Source: Nocardioides albertanoniae (GTDB lineage: Bacteria; Actinomycetota; Actinomycetes; Propionibacteriales; Nocardioidaceae). From it: DNA of 64,000 nt. Positions 1-10,623 of the stretch are shown piece by piece; position 1 is the stretch's first letter, and every line of letters begins with the position of its first letter. The position numbers and the translations under genes were made by a program. Below the pieces are notes generated by a model. That model worked only from the letters and a program-made list of their open reading frames with translations, made no database searches and had not been told where the DNA came from. The DNA lies in the NCBI RefSeq assembly GCF_006716315.1, contig NZ_VFOV01000001.1:4108501-4172500 (forward strand), given 5' to 3'.

Positions 1-1059
1 GGGAGCCATGTCGTTGGTCAGCGACGGGAACGCCGTCTGCATCAGCGTCTCGCCGAGGGCGAAGAACAGCCCCTGGAACGCGACCACACCGACGACGGCC
101 GCGATCGAGCCCGGCATCAGGCCGGTCGCCCCGAACACCACCCAGGCGACGGCCCAGATCACCGCGGTGGCGATCAGCACCCGCGTACGCCGTCGTCCGC
201 TGACCCGGTTCATCACCCAGAACTGCGCGAGCACGATCACCGCGGTGTTGGCCACGAACGCGAAGCCGACGACCCGCGTGGACACCTCGGAGATCTGGCG
301 CGCGTAGGCGGGGAACCCGCTCTCGATCTGGCCGTAGCCGAGGGTCGAGAGCAGCACCCCGATCACGACCAGCCAGACGACCTCGGGACGACGCAGGATC
401 GAGGCGTACGACGCGCCCGCATGCGGCTCGTCGGCGGCCGGACGCGCGGCTCGGCCGTGCACGTGCCGCAACGGGCCGAGCAGCACGAGGGCAGGGGCCG
501 TGAAGGTGACCGCGTTGGCCAGGAAGGCGAACGTGAAGGTCTCCGGCCGGGCCACGTCGACGAAGAGGCCGCCGATGACGCCGCCGACCCCGATACCGAG
601 GTTGATCAGGGCGAAGTTGACGCCGTAGTAGCGCTGCCGCAGGTCGCCCTCCACCACCGTGGCGACCAGGGCGTTGGCAGCCGGCCAGGAGACCCCGGCC
701 TGGATGCCCAGGAGACACAGCGCCGCGCCGGCGAGCACAGGCGTGGTGGCGAATGCGAGCATCACGTCGCCCGCGATCGCGCAGACCAGACCGCCGAGGA
801 TCACCGGGCGCGCGCCGTAGCGATCGATCAACGAGCCGCCGGGGCCGGTCACGATCAGACCCACGATCGCTATCAGGCCCATCAGGGAGCCGGCGACCCC
901 GAGGTCGAAGCCGCGCACCTCGTGCAGATAGATGATCGTGAACGGCAGCGTCATGCCGCGACCCAGGAGCTGGATCGCGACCGTCGCCAGGAGCCAGCGG
1001 CCTTCACGCGGGAGCGCGGCTATGAAGTCGCGCATACCGAGCGCGGGGGGAGTCGACAC
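1..1059 (-). CDS. MFS transporter, C-terminal end cut by window edge
   Basis: Translating the minus strand from position 1059 or 1035 gives an uninterrupted hydrophobic protein of about 345-353 residues that runs off the left edge. It begins MRDFIAALPREGRWLLA and has repeated transmembrane helices with the MFS loop pattern between TM2 and TM3 (SLIDRYGARPVILGG). Major facilitator proteins normally have about 400 residues and 12 helices, so roughly the last two helices lie outside the window. The GTG at 1059 and the ATG at 1035 are in frame; ATG is the more conservative choice. The gene diverges from a MarR regulator about 70 bp away, a common arrangement for a drug or small-molecule exporter and its repressor. 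The substrate cannot be read from sequence. Confidence 0.88.
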   Translation of the reverse strand, partial: MSTPPALGMRDFIAALPREGRWLLATVAIQLLGRGMTLPFTIIYLHEVRGFDLGVAGSLMGLIAIVGLIVTGPGGSLIDRYGARPVILGGLVCAIAGDVMLAFATTPVLAGAALCLLGIQAGVSWPAANALVATVVEGDLRQRYYGVNFALINLGIGVGGVIGGLFVDVARPETFTFAFLANAVTFTAPALVLLGPLRHVHGRAARPAADEPHAGASYASILRRPEVVWLVVIGVLLSTLGYGQIESGFPAYARQISEVSTRVVGFAFVANTAVIVLAQFWVMNRVSGRRRTRVLIATAVIWAVAWVVFGATGLMPGSIAAVVGVVAFQGLFFALGETLMQTAFPSLTNDMAP

Positions 1060-1129
1060 CAGCCAATCTTGACCTCGAACCCCAGGGACTGGCGAATGGT
1101 TTAGCGGCGATCGGCCCGCGCGACTAACC

Positions 1130-1618
1130 TTGACTTTCGTGGGGGAACAGACTCGATGGTTGGACGCGGACCAGCAGCGCTCCTGGCGTGCGTTGATGAT
1201 GGGGATGACCCTGCTCAACGACCGCCTCGACGCCGACCTGCGCGCACGCTTCGACATCTCGCTGCCGGAGTACGAGATCCTCGTACGCCTCTCCGAGAAC
1301 TCCGGCGCCATGCGGATGGCTCAGCTCGCCGACTCGCTGGCCCACTCCCGCTCCCGGATCACCCACACCATCACCCGCATGCAGCGTGCCGAGCTCGTCG
1401 AGCGCCGCAACGCTGACGAGGACGGGCGCGGTGTCGTCGCCGCCCTCACCGACCGTGGCTTCGAGCGACTCCGTGAGGCCGCTCCCGTGCACGTCAACGG
1501 CGTACGCGACTACCTCATCGACCTCGTCGACCCCACCGACTTCGCCGCCCTCGGCCGCGCGATGAACACCGTCTCCGACCACCTCGTCGGCGACCGCCCC
1601 GGCATCGAGATGCGCTGA
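1130..1618 (+). CDS. MarR-family transcriptional regulator
   Basis: The 162-residue product is the normal length for MarR. It has the winged-helix core (EILVRLSENSGAMRMAQLAD, then the recognition helix SLAHSRSRITHTITRMQRA) followed by the wing (RRNADEDGRGVVAALTDRG). MarR proteins bind DNA as dimers and usually repress adjacent efflux or detoxification genes; the divergent MFS gene is the obvious candidate target, by inference. The start could be TTG at 1130 or GTG at 1139, which are in frame; no strong ribosome-binding site precedes either, so a leaderless or weakly initiated transcript is possible. Confidence 0.88.
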   Translation: MTFVGEQTRWLDADQQRSWRALMMGMTLLNDRLDADLRARFDISLPEYEILVRLSENSGAMRMAQLADSLAHSRSRITHTITRMQRAELVERRNADEDGRGVVAALTDRGFERLREAAPVHVNGVRDYLIDLVDPTDFAALGRAMNTVSDHLVGDRPGIEMR

Positions 1619-1624
1619 CCCCCT

Positions 1625-1720
1625 GCCGAGTCGGCTCGTTCTAACACCAAACCCCGTCGAGTCGGCGCGTTGTAACGCGCCGACTCGACGGGGTTTTCGG
1701 TCAGTTCGAGCCGACTCGGC
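1625..1720. repeat. Nested palindromic element, family A copy 1, acting as bidirectional terminator
   Basis: Between the convergent marR and ettA genes lies an inverted repeat with perfect 20-bp arms (1652-1671 and 1674-1693) and a 2-nt loop, followed by TTTTC. It is nested inside an outer pair GCCGAGTCGGCTCG (1625-1638) and its complement (1707-1720). The same arm sequence recurs near 16283 and 43012. It fits an intrinsic terminator built from a repeated palindromic unit. Confidence 0.85.
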
Positions 1721-1723
1721 GTC

Positions 1724-3406
<1,683 letters not shown>

Positions 3407-3457
3407 AAGGCCCACCCTAATGAGAGAGAGGCACGCCGGTACAACCGGCGCACCTCT

Positions 3458-3620
3458 AGATGATTGATGCACGGGGTGCCCTGCTACGCGACGCCCGGCA
3501 TCCACGCTGGCGGCGTTGCCGCCCTTCAACAGACGCCCGGTATGCCCTCAGCCAGGGCGGCGCCTTGCCAGCGCGGCGCCCGGCGCCGCTCGCGACGGGC
3601 ACCCCGTGCATCAATCATCT
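3458..3620. repeat. Long inverted repeat with perfect 24-bp arms between ssb and ettA
   Basis: Positions 3458-3481 and 3597-3620 are exact reverse complements (24 of 24). The 115 bp between them is GC-rich and partly self-complementary (GCTGGCGGCG near 3508 against GCCAGC near 3570). The whole could fold into one long imperfect hairpin on either strand. It lies just after the ssb stop, so it may terminate ssb. It could equally be a small MITE-like insertion. No clear target-site duplication is visible at its edges. Confidence 0.75.
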
Positions 3621-3624
3621 GGAC

Positions 3625-4143
3625 TCAGGCCGCCTCCGAGGTCTCCGTCTCGGGGGACCCCTCAGCCTCGCCCGAGGTCTCCGGCTTCTGCTCCCACGGG
3701 TCGGCTCCTGGCGCGCGCCAGTCGGAGATCGGATCGGTCTCCTGCTCCTCGTGGGGCTCGGGCGCGGTGGCGGCAGCGAGCGTGCGCGGGTTGCGGGAGA
3801 GGCTGGTCATGCCCCGGTTGAGATCATGGCCGACGACGGTCGCCTCGACCTCGAAGGTGTTCACCTCCAGACCGTCCTTGTTGATATAGGTGCGGGCGGT
3901 CAGCCGGCCCTGCACCACGACCGGGTCGCCCTTGCGCAGCGAGCGGCCGACGTTCTCCCCCAGCTGCCGCCAGGCGCTCACCGAGAACCACTGCGTCACA
4001 CCGTCGCTCCACTCCCCCGTCTTCCGGTTGAGCTTCCGCGGCGTGCAGGCCATCCGGAAGTTCACCACCGAGACGTCGCCGACGGTGCGCACGATCGGGT
4101 CGGCGCCGACGTAGCCGCGCAAGGTGATGGTCGAGTCGTTCAT
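3625..4143 (-). CDS. ssb: Single-stranded DNA-binding protein, SsbB-like, without acidic tail
   Basis: The 172-residue product has an SSB OB-fold over about residues 1-110 (MNDSTITLRGYVGADPIVRT, then VTQWFSVSAWRQLGENV and KGDPVVVQGRLTARTY). The start at 4143 is set by a good ribosome-binding site, GAGGAGACAACG before ATG. The C-terminus ends PETETSEAA and lacks the acidic tail ending DDDIPF or similar that primary SSBs use to recruit repair and replication proteins. Actinobacteria commonly carry a second SSB (SsbB), which in Streptomyces also lacks this tail and acts in chromosome segregation or competence-related work. The main replicative ssb should therefore lie elsewhere, next to rpsF/rpsR; that is inference. 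Confidence 0.9.
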   Translation of the reverse strand: MNDSTITLRGYVGADPIVRTVGDVSVVNFRMACTPRKLNRKTGEWSDGVTQWFSVSAWRQLGENVGRSLRKGDPVVVQGRLTARTYINKDGLEVNTFEVEATVVGHDLNRGMTSLSRNPRTLAAATAPEPHEEQETDPISDWRAPGADPWEQKPETSGEAEGSPETETSEAA

Positions 4144-4313
4144 CGTTGTCTCCTCAGTGCTCCACCCGCCTGATGCGGGCCTTCGAAGGCAACTCTGCGC
4201 TCGGCCACCGACAGTTTCCGGCGGCGTACGTGGGCCTGTGGACAACCCCGGATCGAACCGTGCCTGTGGACGGTGAACGGCCCCATTCTCGGGGTCAGGT
4301 CACGCGCAAACCG

Positions 4314-5987
4314 TCAGCGCAGCGCCTTGGCCACGCCGTGACGCAGCGAGGTGTAGGCCGCCAGCTCCGTCTCGATCGGGTCGACGACGAGCTCGCGGGA
4401 GACCTCGGAGACCGCCGCGCGCAGCCGCGAGTCTGCCGCCCGCGCACGGCGCCGAGCGGTGCTGATCACCATCAGATGGCACACGCACCACAGCACCAGG
4501 CCGAGTCCGACACCTCCGATGAGCAGCACGTACGGGAGCTCGACCCCCGCGACCGACGGCGTCGCCTCGCCGACCGCCGGCCCGGAGAGCACCAGCGCGA
4601 GCGACCACACCAGCCCGACGGCGGCGATCGCGATCAGTATCCACTGGAGCACGCGCACCAGCCCCGTCCACAGCGGCAGCCGCTCGGCGTTGAGGTCGAC
4701 GCCGCCGACGGAGGCGTCGAGCCTGTCGGCGAGATCGCCCATCCGAGCGACCGATGCCCGCCGGATCGCCTCCCGCCACGGGGTGGCGAGGCCGGCTCCG
4801 GCCTCGTCGGCAAGCGTACGGACCTCGGTGTCGACCCGCGCCCGCTCGACGGCGGTGGTCTGTGGCAGCGAGGTGCGGGCACGCCCGGCCAGCTGGGTCG
4901 CTTCCTCGCCCAGCGCCAGGTGCAGCCGCTTCAGCGGGTCGGGCTTCAGTCGGGAGACCCAGGAGACCAGAGGCCAGCCGGTCGCGCCGCGGGCTCGGGT
5001 GCGTACGGATCTCTCGACCGCGTCGACCACCGTCGGCACCCCGGCAGCCTCGGAGATGGCGTCTTCGAGCGCCTCGACCCGCGGCTTGGCCAGGGAACGC
5101 GGCTTGGCGTCGCCGGAGGCCTTGGCGAGCTTGACGGCAGCGGTCTTGATGTCGGCGGAGAGGCGCGACTTGTTGGCCCGCTTCGCCGCCGCCCGCTGGG
5201 CGATCTCGGTCTTGAGCTGCGGAACACCCCAGCCGAGCTTGGCGGAGACCGGGATCACCGGCACGTTGCGCAGCCCGTCCTGATCGAGCAGGCGGCGTAC
5301 GTCGCCCAGCATCGACTCACGACGCTCCTCGGGCACACGGTCGATGTGGTTGAGCACCACGACCATGATCTCCGAGTGCGTACGCAGCGGCTGCAGGTAA
5401 CGGTCGTGGATGGCCGCATCGGCGTACTTCTGCGGGTCGAGCACCCAGACCAGCATGTCGGCCAGCTCGACGAGACGGTCGACCTCGAGGTGGTGAGAGA
5501 CCTCGGTGGAGTCGTGGTCGGGCAGGTCGAGCAGCACCACGCCGTCGAGCTCGTGGGTCTCGCGGCGGGTGTCGAGCATCGAGTCGCGGGTGGTCTGGTG
5601 CCGCTCGGGGATGCCCAGCCACTCGAGCAGCTCCTGCGCGCCCTCGGAGCCCCACACGCAGGCGGTCGCCCAGGAGGTGGTCGGCCGGCGCACCCCGACA
5701 GCGGAGAGCTCCAGCCCGGTCAGCGCGTTGAACGTCGACGACTTGCCGGACCCGGTCGCACCCGCGACCCCGACGACCGTGTGGTCGGCGGAGAGCTTCA
5801 GGCGCCCCTGCGCCTTGTTGACGACGCCGCGGGCCTCGTCGACGATCTCGTCGTCGAGACGCCCGGTCGCCGCGTCGGTCGCAGCGGTCAGTCCGTCCAG
5901 TCGCTCGCCGAGGTCTCCGCCTCGGCTGACCAGGTTCTTTGCACCTTCGAGCAGGCCGCTCAATGCTCCCCCTTCATTCCCTGACAC
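4314..5987 (-). CDS. YfjP/dynamin-like membrane GTPase (second of a pair)
   Basis: The 557-residue protein begins with GTG at 5987, only 5 bp after the stop of the upstream GTPase gene. It has a P-loop GATGSGKS (residues 76-83), a G3 motif DLPDHDS and a G4 motif NHID, so it is a GTPase. Two membrane segments lie near residues 420-480 (LVRVLQWILIAIAAVGLVWS and VLLIGGVGLGLVLWCVC). This layout is that of bacterial YfjP or dynamin-like GTPases, which occur as adjacent pairs in actinobacteria (Streptomyces DynA/DynB, mycobacterial IniA/IniC) and remodel or hold membranes. The likely partner is the 638-residue protein encoded just upstream. Confidence 0.85.
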   Translation of the reverse strand: MSGNEGGALSGLLEGAKNLVSRGGDLGERLDGLTAATDAATGRLDDEIVDEARGVVNKAQGRLKLSADHTVVGVAGATGSGKSSTFNALTGLELSAVGVRRPTTSWATACVWGSEGAQELLEWLGIPERHQTTRDSMLDTRRETHELDGVVLLDLPDHDSTEVSHHLEVDRLVELADMLVWVLDPQKYADAAIHDRYLQPLRTHSEIMVVVLNHIDRVPEERRESMLGDVRRLLDQDGLRNVPVIPVSAKLGWGVPQLKTEIAQRAAAKRANKSRLSADIKTAAVKLAKASGDAKPRSLAKPRVEALEDAISEAAGVPTVVDAVERSVRTRARGATGWPLVSWVSRLKPDPLKRLHLALGEEATQLAGRARTSLPQTTAVERARVDTEVRTLADEAGAGLATPWREAIRRASVARMGDLADRLDASVGGVDLNAERLPLWTGLVRVLQWILIAIAAVGLVWSLALVLSGPAVGEATPSVAGVELPYVLLIGGVGLGLVLWCVCHLMVISTARRRARAADSRLRAAVSEVSRELVVDPIETELAAYTSLRHGVAKALR

Positions 5988-5992
5988 AAGTC

Positions 5993-7909
5993 TCAGTCAT
6001 GACCGCGCTGGCTGGCGAACCGAGCATCGCCCACCTTCCGCGCCGCGTGCCGCAGACGCTCCGGCGCACCCTGGTCGATCTGCAACGCGTCGACCTGTCC
6101 GGTATAGCGCGCACGCTCCTCGTCCACCAGTGTCACGATGCGCGTCTCGAGCGCCTCGCGTGCCTTGGCCGCGAGCCCGCGCACGGCCTGGTCGCCGAAG
6201 ACCGCCTCCAGCAGCTTCTGGCCGATCAGGAGGGTGCCGCCCGCGATGCCGACCTCGGCCCCGACCAGCGCACCGCCGGTCGAGGCGAAGACGACCACCA
6301 TCAGCGCGACACCGAGGCCGTTGACCCCGTAGGAGAGGAACTTCGCGGTCGTACGTTTGTCCTGACCCTCCCCGCGCACCATCTCGAGCACGTCCTGCTG
6401 CCAGTCGCGCACCGCACGCTCGGCCTTGGGCCGCAGCGCGCGCGAGGCGCGGCCGAGGTCGGACGGGCCGGCGTCGAGCACCCCTCGTCCGGCCGGGCTC
6501 ATCTGCCACGCAGCCTCTGCCTTCTCGGCGGCCGACTCGCACTGCTCGAGGATCAGCATCTCCAGGCCACCCTGGACCGCGGCGGTCACCCGCTCGGCCT
6601 GCTGCGGCTTGCCCTTGATCGAGCCGAGGATCTTGTCGCGGATCATGCCGACCCGCGACTCCAGCGCCTTGAGGATCTCGCCCGTGCCGACGAACTCCTG
6701 CCAGCGCGCGAGCACCTCGCCGCGCAGCAGCGTGCCGTCGGCGGTGGCCGCCATGATCGCCTTGAGCGCGTCGTCGTAGGCCATGTCGGCATCCGTACGC
6801 AGCCGCTGCGCCGCCTCGCCCTGCCCGGCCGCCGTGTCGGCGATCGGGTGCACCTCGAGGGTCAGCGCGCGCACCGCCCCGTCGAGCGTCTGGGTGACGA
6901 CCTGATGGCGCGCGGTGGCGTCGTCGGCGAGCATGTCGAGCCAGGAGCGCACCTCGGCGACGTGCTCGGAGGGCAGCAGCCCCTGCTCGGAGACCTCGCC
7001 CTCGTGGACGATGAAGAGCGGAGAGTCCTTCAGGCCGCGGGAGGCCAGCATCCGGGCCAGATGGCCGGCGACCGTCTGCACGGCGTCGGGCGGGGTGCGG
7101 TCGAGCACCACCGCGACAGCGGTGGAGCGGTTGGCGGCGAGCTGGAGGAACTCCCAGGGCACCTGGTCGGCGTAGCGCGCGGCCGAGGTGACGAAGATCC
7201 ACAGGTCGGCCGCGGCGAGCAGCTCGGCGGCCAGCACCCGGTTGGCTTCCTCGACCGAGTCGACGTCGGGAGCGTCCAGCACGGCGAGCCCGGCGTGGAG
7301 CGACTCGTTGGCCACGAGCTGCAGCGCGTCGGGGTCGTTCGTCGGGTGATCGACCCGCTCCAGCTCGGGCAGCAGCCGGTCCTGCCCGAACCAGCGGGCG
7401 TCGTCGGGGTGGTGCACGAGCACGGGCGACCGGGTCGTCGGACGCAGCAGGCCGGGCGTGGTCACCCTGGTGCCGACCAGCGAGTTGACCAGCGTCGACT
7501 TCCCGGCACCGGTCGAGCCACCGACCACCGCGAGCAACGGCGCGTCGATGGTCATCATCCGCGGGATCACATAGTCCTCGAGCTGCTCGACCATGTTCTG
7601 CCGCGCGGTGCGCTGCTCCTCCGCACCGGGCAGATCCAGCGGCAGCGTGACCTCGGTCAGCGCCTGGTGGAGCTGCACGAGCGAGGTCACCATCCGGTTG
7701 CTCTCGCCACCGGACGCCTCGGCCTCGACCTGGGCCTTGGCGACCTCGAAGTCGGAGGTCGGCTTCTCGGCGAGCATCCCCGCCGTCTGGGCCTCGTAGG
7801 CGGTCGGCTCGGCCTGAGCCTCCTGGGCCCCGATCTGTGCCGGTGCCTCGGTCTGGGTCTCGGTCGGCGTCTCCGGCTCGGCGCCGTCGTCTGCTCGTTC
7901 TTCGCTCAT
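5993..7909 (-). CDS. Dynamin-like GTPase (first of a pair)
   Basis: The 638-residue product has an acidic, low-complexity N-terminus, a P-loop GGSTGAGKST near residue 135, a G3 motif DAPDVDS, a helical middle region, and a hydrophobic stretch near residues 545-590 (GLGVALMVVVFASTGGALVG) that could insert in membrane. Dynamin-family GTPases oligomerise on membranes and drive fission, fusion or repair. Its start codon overlaps the prsW stop (ATGA at 7906-7909), so translation is coupled to the protease gene, and the second GTPase follows after 5 bp. The three genes therefore form one operon. Assignment as a DynA/IniA-like partner rests on domain layout and pairing. Confidence 0.85.
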   Translation of the reverse strand: MSEERADDGAEPETPTETQTEAPAQIGAQEAQAEPTAYEAQTAGMLAEKPTSDFEVAKAQVEAEASGGESNRMVTSLVQLHQALTEVTLPLDLPGAEEQRTARQNMVEQLEDYVIPRMMTIDAPLLAVVGGSTGAGKSTLVNSLVGTRVTTPGLLRPTTRSPVLVHHPDDARWFGQDRLLPELERVDHPTNDPDALQLVANESLHAGLAVLDAPDVDSVEEANRVLAAELLAAADLWIFVTSAARYADQVPWEFLQLAANRSTAVAVVLDRTPPDAVQTVAGHLARMLASRGLKDSPLFIVHEGEVSEQGLLPSEHVAEVRSWLDMLADDATARHQVVTQTLDGAVRALTLEVHPIADTAAGQGEAAQRLRTDADMAYDDALKAIMAATADGTLLRGEVLARWQEFVGTGEILKALESRVGMIRDKILGSIKGKPQQAERVTAAVQGGLEMLILEQCESAAEKAEAAWQMSPAGRGVLDAGPSDLGRASRALRPKAERAVRDWQQDVLEMVRGEGQDKRTTAKFLSYGVNGLGVALMVVVFASTGGALVGAEVGIAGGTLLIGQKLLEAVFGDQAVRGLAAKAREALETRIVTLVDEERARYTGQVDALQIDQGAPERLRHAARKVGDARFASQRGHD

Positions 7910-9072
7910 CCCGTCATCACCTGCCCGTTCGGGAACGCAATATGTGGTCGTACTTCACCGATCCGGTCAACATATGCCCTCCCTCGTGCAGCAAAGTCCG
8001 GCGGTGGGTTGCCACGCAGGAATCGCCAGTGCAGATATCCGAGCTCGATCGCGGCCTGCTGGTATTCGCGCATCGCCGCGACCCCTTGCGCTCCCCCGTG
8101 GGCCGCGGCGAACTTCCTCGCCTGGTCGCGGCCACGCAGATCGACCACCCAGCCGATGTCGGTATAGGGGATCAGCCCACGCTGGGCGGCGTCGGTCAGC
8201 GACTGTCTCAGCATGGTGCGCTCCGACTTCCGCCGCCAGATCGCGAAGGCCACCATCGAGATGAACGCGGGCACCATCACCACGACGTACGCCAGCAGGA
8301 ACCCGGCACCGTCGTAGAGCAGTGTCGAGCCGTTCCAGGTGCCATGGGCGAGCACCGCGACGGCGTAACCCAGCAGTGGCGCCACCACCTTCAGCCAGCG
8401 CTTGCGCGTCACCACGGCGATGCCGATGCCGATGCCGGTGAAGGCGGTGAAGAGCGGGTGGGCGAAGGGGCTGAACAGGCATCGCATCACGAAGACGACG
8501 GTGAACTCACCGATGTGGCCCGAGGAGCTGTCGCCCATGCCGGGGGTGCCGTTGTAGGTGCCGCCGAGATAGAGGATGTTCTCGGTGAAGGCGAAGCCGA
8601 TGCCGACCATGCCGGCGTAGACGATCCCGTCGAGCACGCCGTCGATGAGGTGGCGGCGCCAGACCAGCAGCACGACCAGGAACAGGCCCTTGGCAGCCTC
8701 CTCGGTCACCGGAGCCACGACCGCGAGCTGGGTCGGCTGGCTCCAGCCGGCGACCAGCGCACCGACGCTCTGCACGATCAGCGCGGCAGCGACCGCCACG
8801 AAGGCGCCCCAGCCGAGGCCGAGCGCGAGGAGCGACTTCGGCTCGGGCTCGTAGCGGTCGAGCCATAGATAGGCATAGACCAGCGGCACCACCGGGACGG
8901 CTGCGAACAGCACCCCGAGGATCGCGCCGGTCGGCGCGAGATGATGGTCGACGACGCTGGTGCTCAGCAGAACGATGCCGAGCACAGGCAGCGAGGCCAG
9001 CACGACCAGCACGCCCACCACGATGGTGAACGTGCGGTTGCTTCTCGTCGGATCCTTCGGGATCGCCCCCAT
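7906..9072 (-). CDS. prsW: PrsW-family intramembrane metalloprotease
   Basis: The 388-residue protein has about eight membrane helices and the PrsW family motifs: EEAAKG (residues in VTEEAAKGLFLVVLL), ENILYLGG, and the histidine-containing HPLFTAFTGIGIGI. PrsW proteases (CAAX-like superfamily) cut membrane anti-sigma factors in Bacillus. The ATG at 9072 is chosen because it directly precedes the first membrane helix; the much longer open frame upstream is an antisense shadow of pepP. The gene diverges from pepP and is translationally coupled to the first dynamin-like GTPase. No anti-sigma factor gene is in the window, so its substrate is unknown. Confidence 0.85.
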   Translation of the reverse strand: MGAIPKDPTRSNRTFTIVVGVLVVLASLPVLGIVLLSTSVVDHHLAPTGAILGVLFAAVPVVPLVYAYLWLDRYEPEPKSLLALGLGWGAFVAVAAALIVQSVGALVAGWSQPTQLAVVAPVTEEAAKGLFLVVLLVWRRHLIDGVLDGIVYAGMVGIGFAFTENILYLGGTYNGTPGMGDSSSGHIGEFTVVFVMRCLFSPFAHPLFTAFTGIGIGIAVVTRKRWLKVVAPLLGYAVAVLAHGTWNGSTLLYDGAGFLLAYVVVMVPAFISMVAFAIWRRKSERTMLRQSLTDAAQRGLIPYTDIGWVVDLRGRDQARKFAAAHGGAQGVAAMREYQQAAIELGYLHWRFLRGNPPPDFAARGRAYVDRIGEVRPHIAFPNGQVMTG

Positions 9073-9195
9073 GCGCGCCAGACTATCGGGCAAGCCGACC
9101 ACACGTGGGAGGAGACACCGATCGAGACGCTTCGGAGCGGCCGTGGCCAGGGAAGTCATGTGCTCCGGCGCTCCGGCGCGGCGTACGATTCCGGT

Positions 9196-10623
9196 ATGAA
9201 CGACGAAGGCGCCCCCATCCCTGCTGACGATCACACCGAGAGCCACGACCAGAAGGTTCCGGAGGCCTGGTCCAACTTCATGAGGGAGGGTTGGGACGAC
9301 CGCGAGGCGGAGGTGCCCGAGCACCCGATCACCCCGTGGGCAGCGGCGCGTCGTTCGAGACTGGCGGAGATCTTCCCCGGTGAGCGCCTGGTCGTGCCGG
9401 CCGGCACCTACAAGACCCGCGCCAACGACACCGACTACCGCTTCCGCGCCGACACCGCTCACGTGCACCTCACCGGCAACCAGACCTCCGACGCCGTCGT
9501 GGTGATCGAGCCCGACGGCTCCTCGGTGCTCTACGCCCGCCCGCGCAGCGGCCGCGACACCGACGAGTTCTTCCGCGACCGTCAGTACGGCGCCCTCTGG
9601 GCCGGCGCGCGGCCCTCGGCCCGCGAGCTCTCCGACTCGCTCGGGATGGAGGTGCGCCACGTCGACCAGCTCGACTCCGCGCTGGCCGGCAACACCCCGA
9701 CCCGGGTGCTCCGCGGCGTCTCCTCGGAGGTCGACAAGCTGGTCGCGCCCTCCGACGACGCGGCGTGGGACGGCGAGTTCGCCAAGACCCTCTCCGAGCT
9801 GCGCCTGATCAAGGACGAGTGGGAGCTCAAGGAGCTCCAGGAGGCCTGCGACATCACCGTGCGCGGCTTCACCGACGCGGTGCGCGAGTGGGACCAGGTG
9901 CTCAAGCACGGCGAGCGCTGGATCGAGGGCACCTTCTACCGGCGCGCGCGTGCGGAGGGCAACGACCTCGGCTACGACTCGATCGTCGGCGGCGGCTCGC
10001 ACGCCACCACGCTGCACTGGATCGACAACAACGGCCCGATCGTGCCGGGCGAGATGGTGCTGCTCGACATGGGCGTGGAGGGCAACAACCTCTACACCGC
10101 CGACATCACCCGCACCCTCCCGATCTCCGGCAAGTTCACCTCGCTGCAGCGCAACCTCTACGAGCTCGTCTACAACGCCCAGCAGACCGCCATCGAGGCG
10201 ATCCGCCCGGGCGTGACCTTCCGCGCCGGCCACTTCGCCGCGATGGAGGTCATCGCCCACGGCCTCAACGACCTCGGGCTCCTTCCCGTCTCGGTCGACG
10301 AGGCGCTCTCGGAGGACAACAAGACCTACTCCCGCTGGACCCTCCACGGCGTCTCCCACATGCTGGGCCTCGACGTCCACGACTGCGCCTCCGCCTCGCC
10401 GGAGGCCTACGTCGAGGGGCCGATCCAGGAGGGCATGGTGCTCACCGTCGAGCCCGGCCTCTACTTCCAGAAGGAGGACAAGCTCGTCCCCGAGGAGCTG
10501 CGTGGCATCGGCATCCGCATCGAGGACGACATCGTCGTCACCAAGGACGGCTCCATCAACCTCTCCGCCGGCCTGCCGCGTACGGCCGACGACGTCGAGG
10601 CCTGGATGGGCCAGCATCTGTGA
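9196..10623 (+). CDS. pepP: Xaa-Pro aminopeptidase (aminopeptidase P, M24B)
   Basis: The 475-residue cytoplasmic enzyme removes N-terminal residues that precede proline. The N-terminal domain (to about residue 220) is the creatinase-like half, and the C-terminal pita-bread domain holds the metal ligands in LLDMGVEGNNLYTADITRT (two Asp), LHGVSHMLGLDVHDC (His), TVEPGLYF (Glu) and RIEDDIVVT (Glu). Length and motif order match PepP. The ATG at 9196 gives the expected N-terminus; longer frames would run into the divergent prsW promoter. The stop overlaps the ATG of the next gene (TGATG at 10621-10625). Confidence 0.93.
   Translation: MNDEGAPIPADDHTESHDQKVPEAWSNFMREGWDDREAEVPEHPITPWAAARRSRLAEIFPGERLVVPAGTYKTRANDTDYRFRADTAHVHLTGNQTSDAVVVIEPDGSSVLYARPRSGRDTDEFFRDRQYGALWAGARPSARELSDSLGMEVRHVDQLDSALAGNTPTRVLRGVSSEVDKLVAPSDDAAWDGEFAKTLSELRLIKDEWELKELQEACDITVRGFTDAVREWDQVLKHGERWIEGTFYRRARAEGNDLGYDSIVGGGSHATTLHWIDNNGPIVPGEMVLLDMGVEGNNLYTADITRTLPISGKFTSLQRNLYELVYNAQQTAIEAIRPGVTFRAGHFAAMEVIAHGLNDLGLLPVSVDEALSEDNKTYSRWTLHGVSHMLGLDVHDCASASPEAYVEGPIQEGMVLTVEPGLYFQKEDKLVPEELRGIGIRIEDDIVVTKDGSINLSAGLPRTADDVEAWMGQHL

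Noticed and set aside
9072..10617. Apparent 515-residue N-terminal extension of PrsW
   Set aside because: It is the antisense of pepP; the PrsW family start fits ATG 9072.
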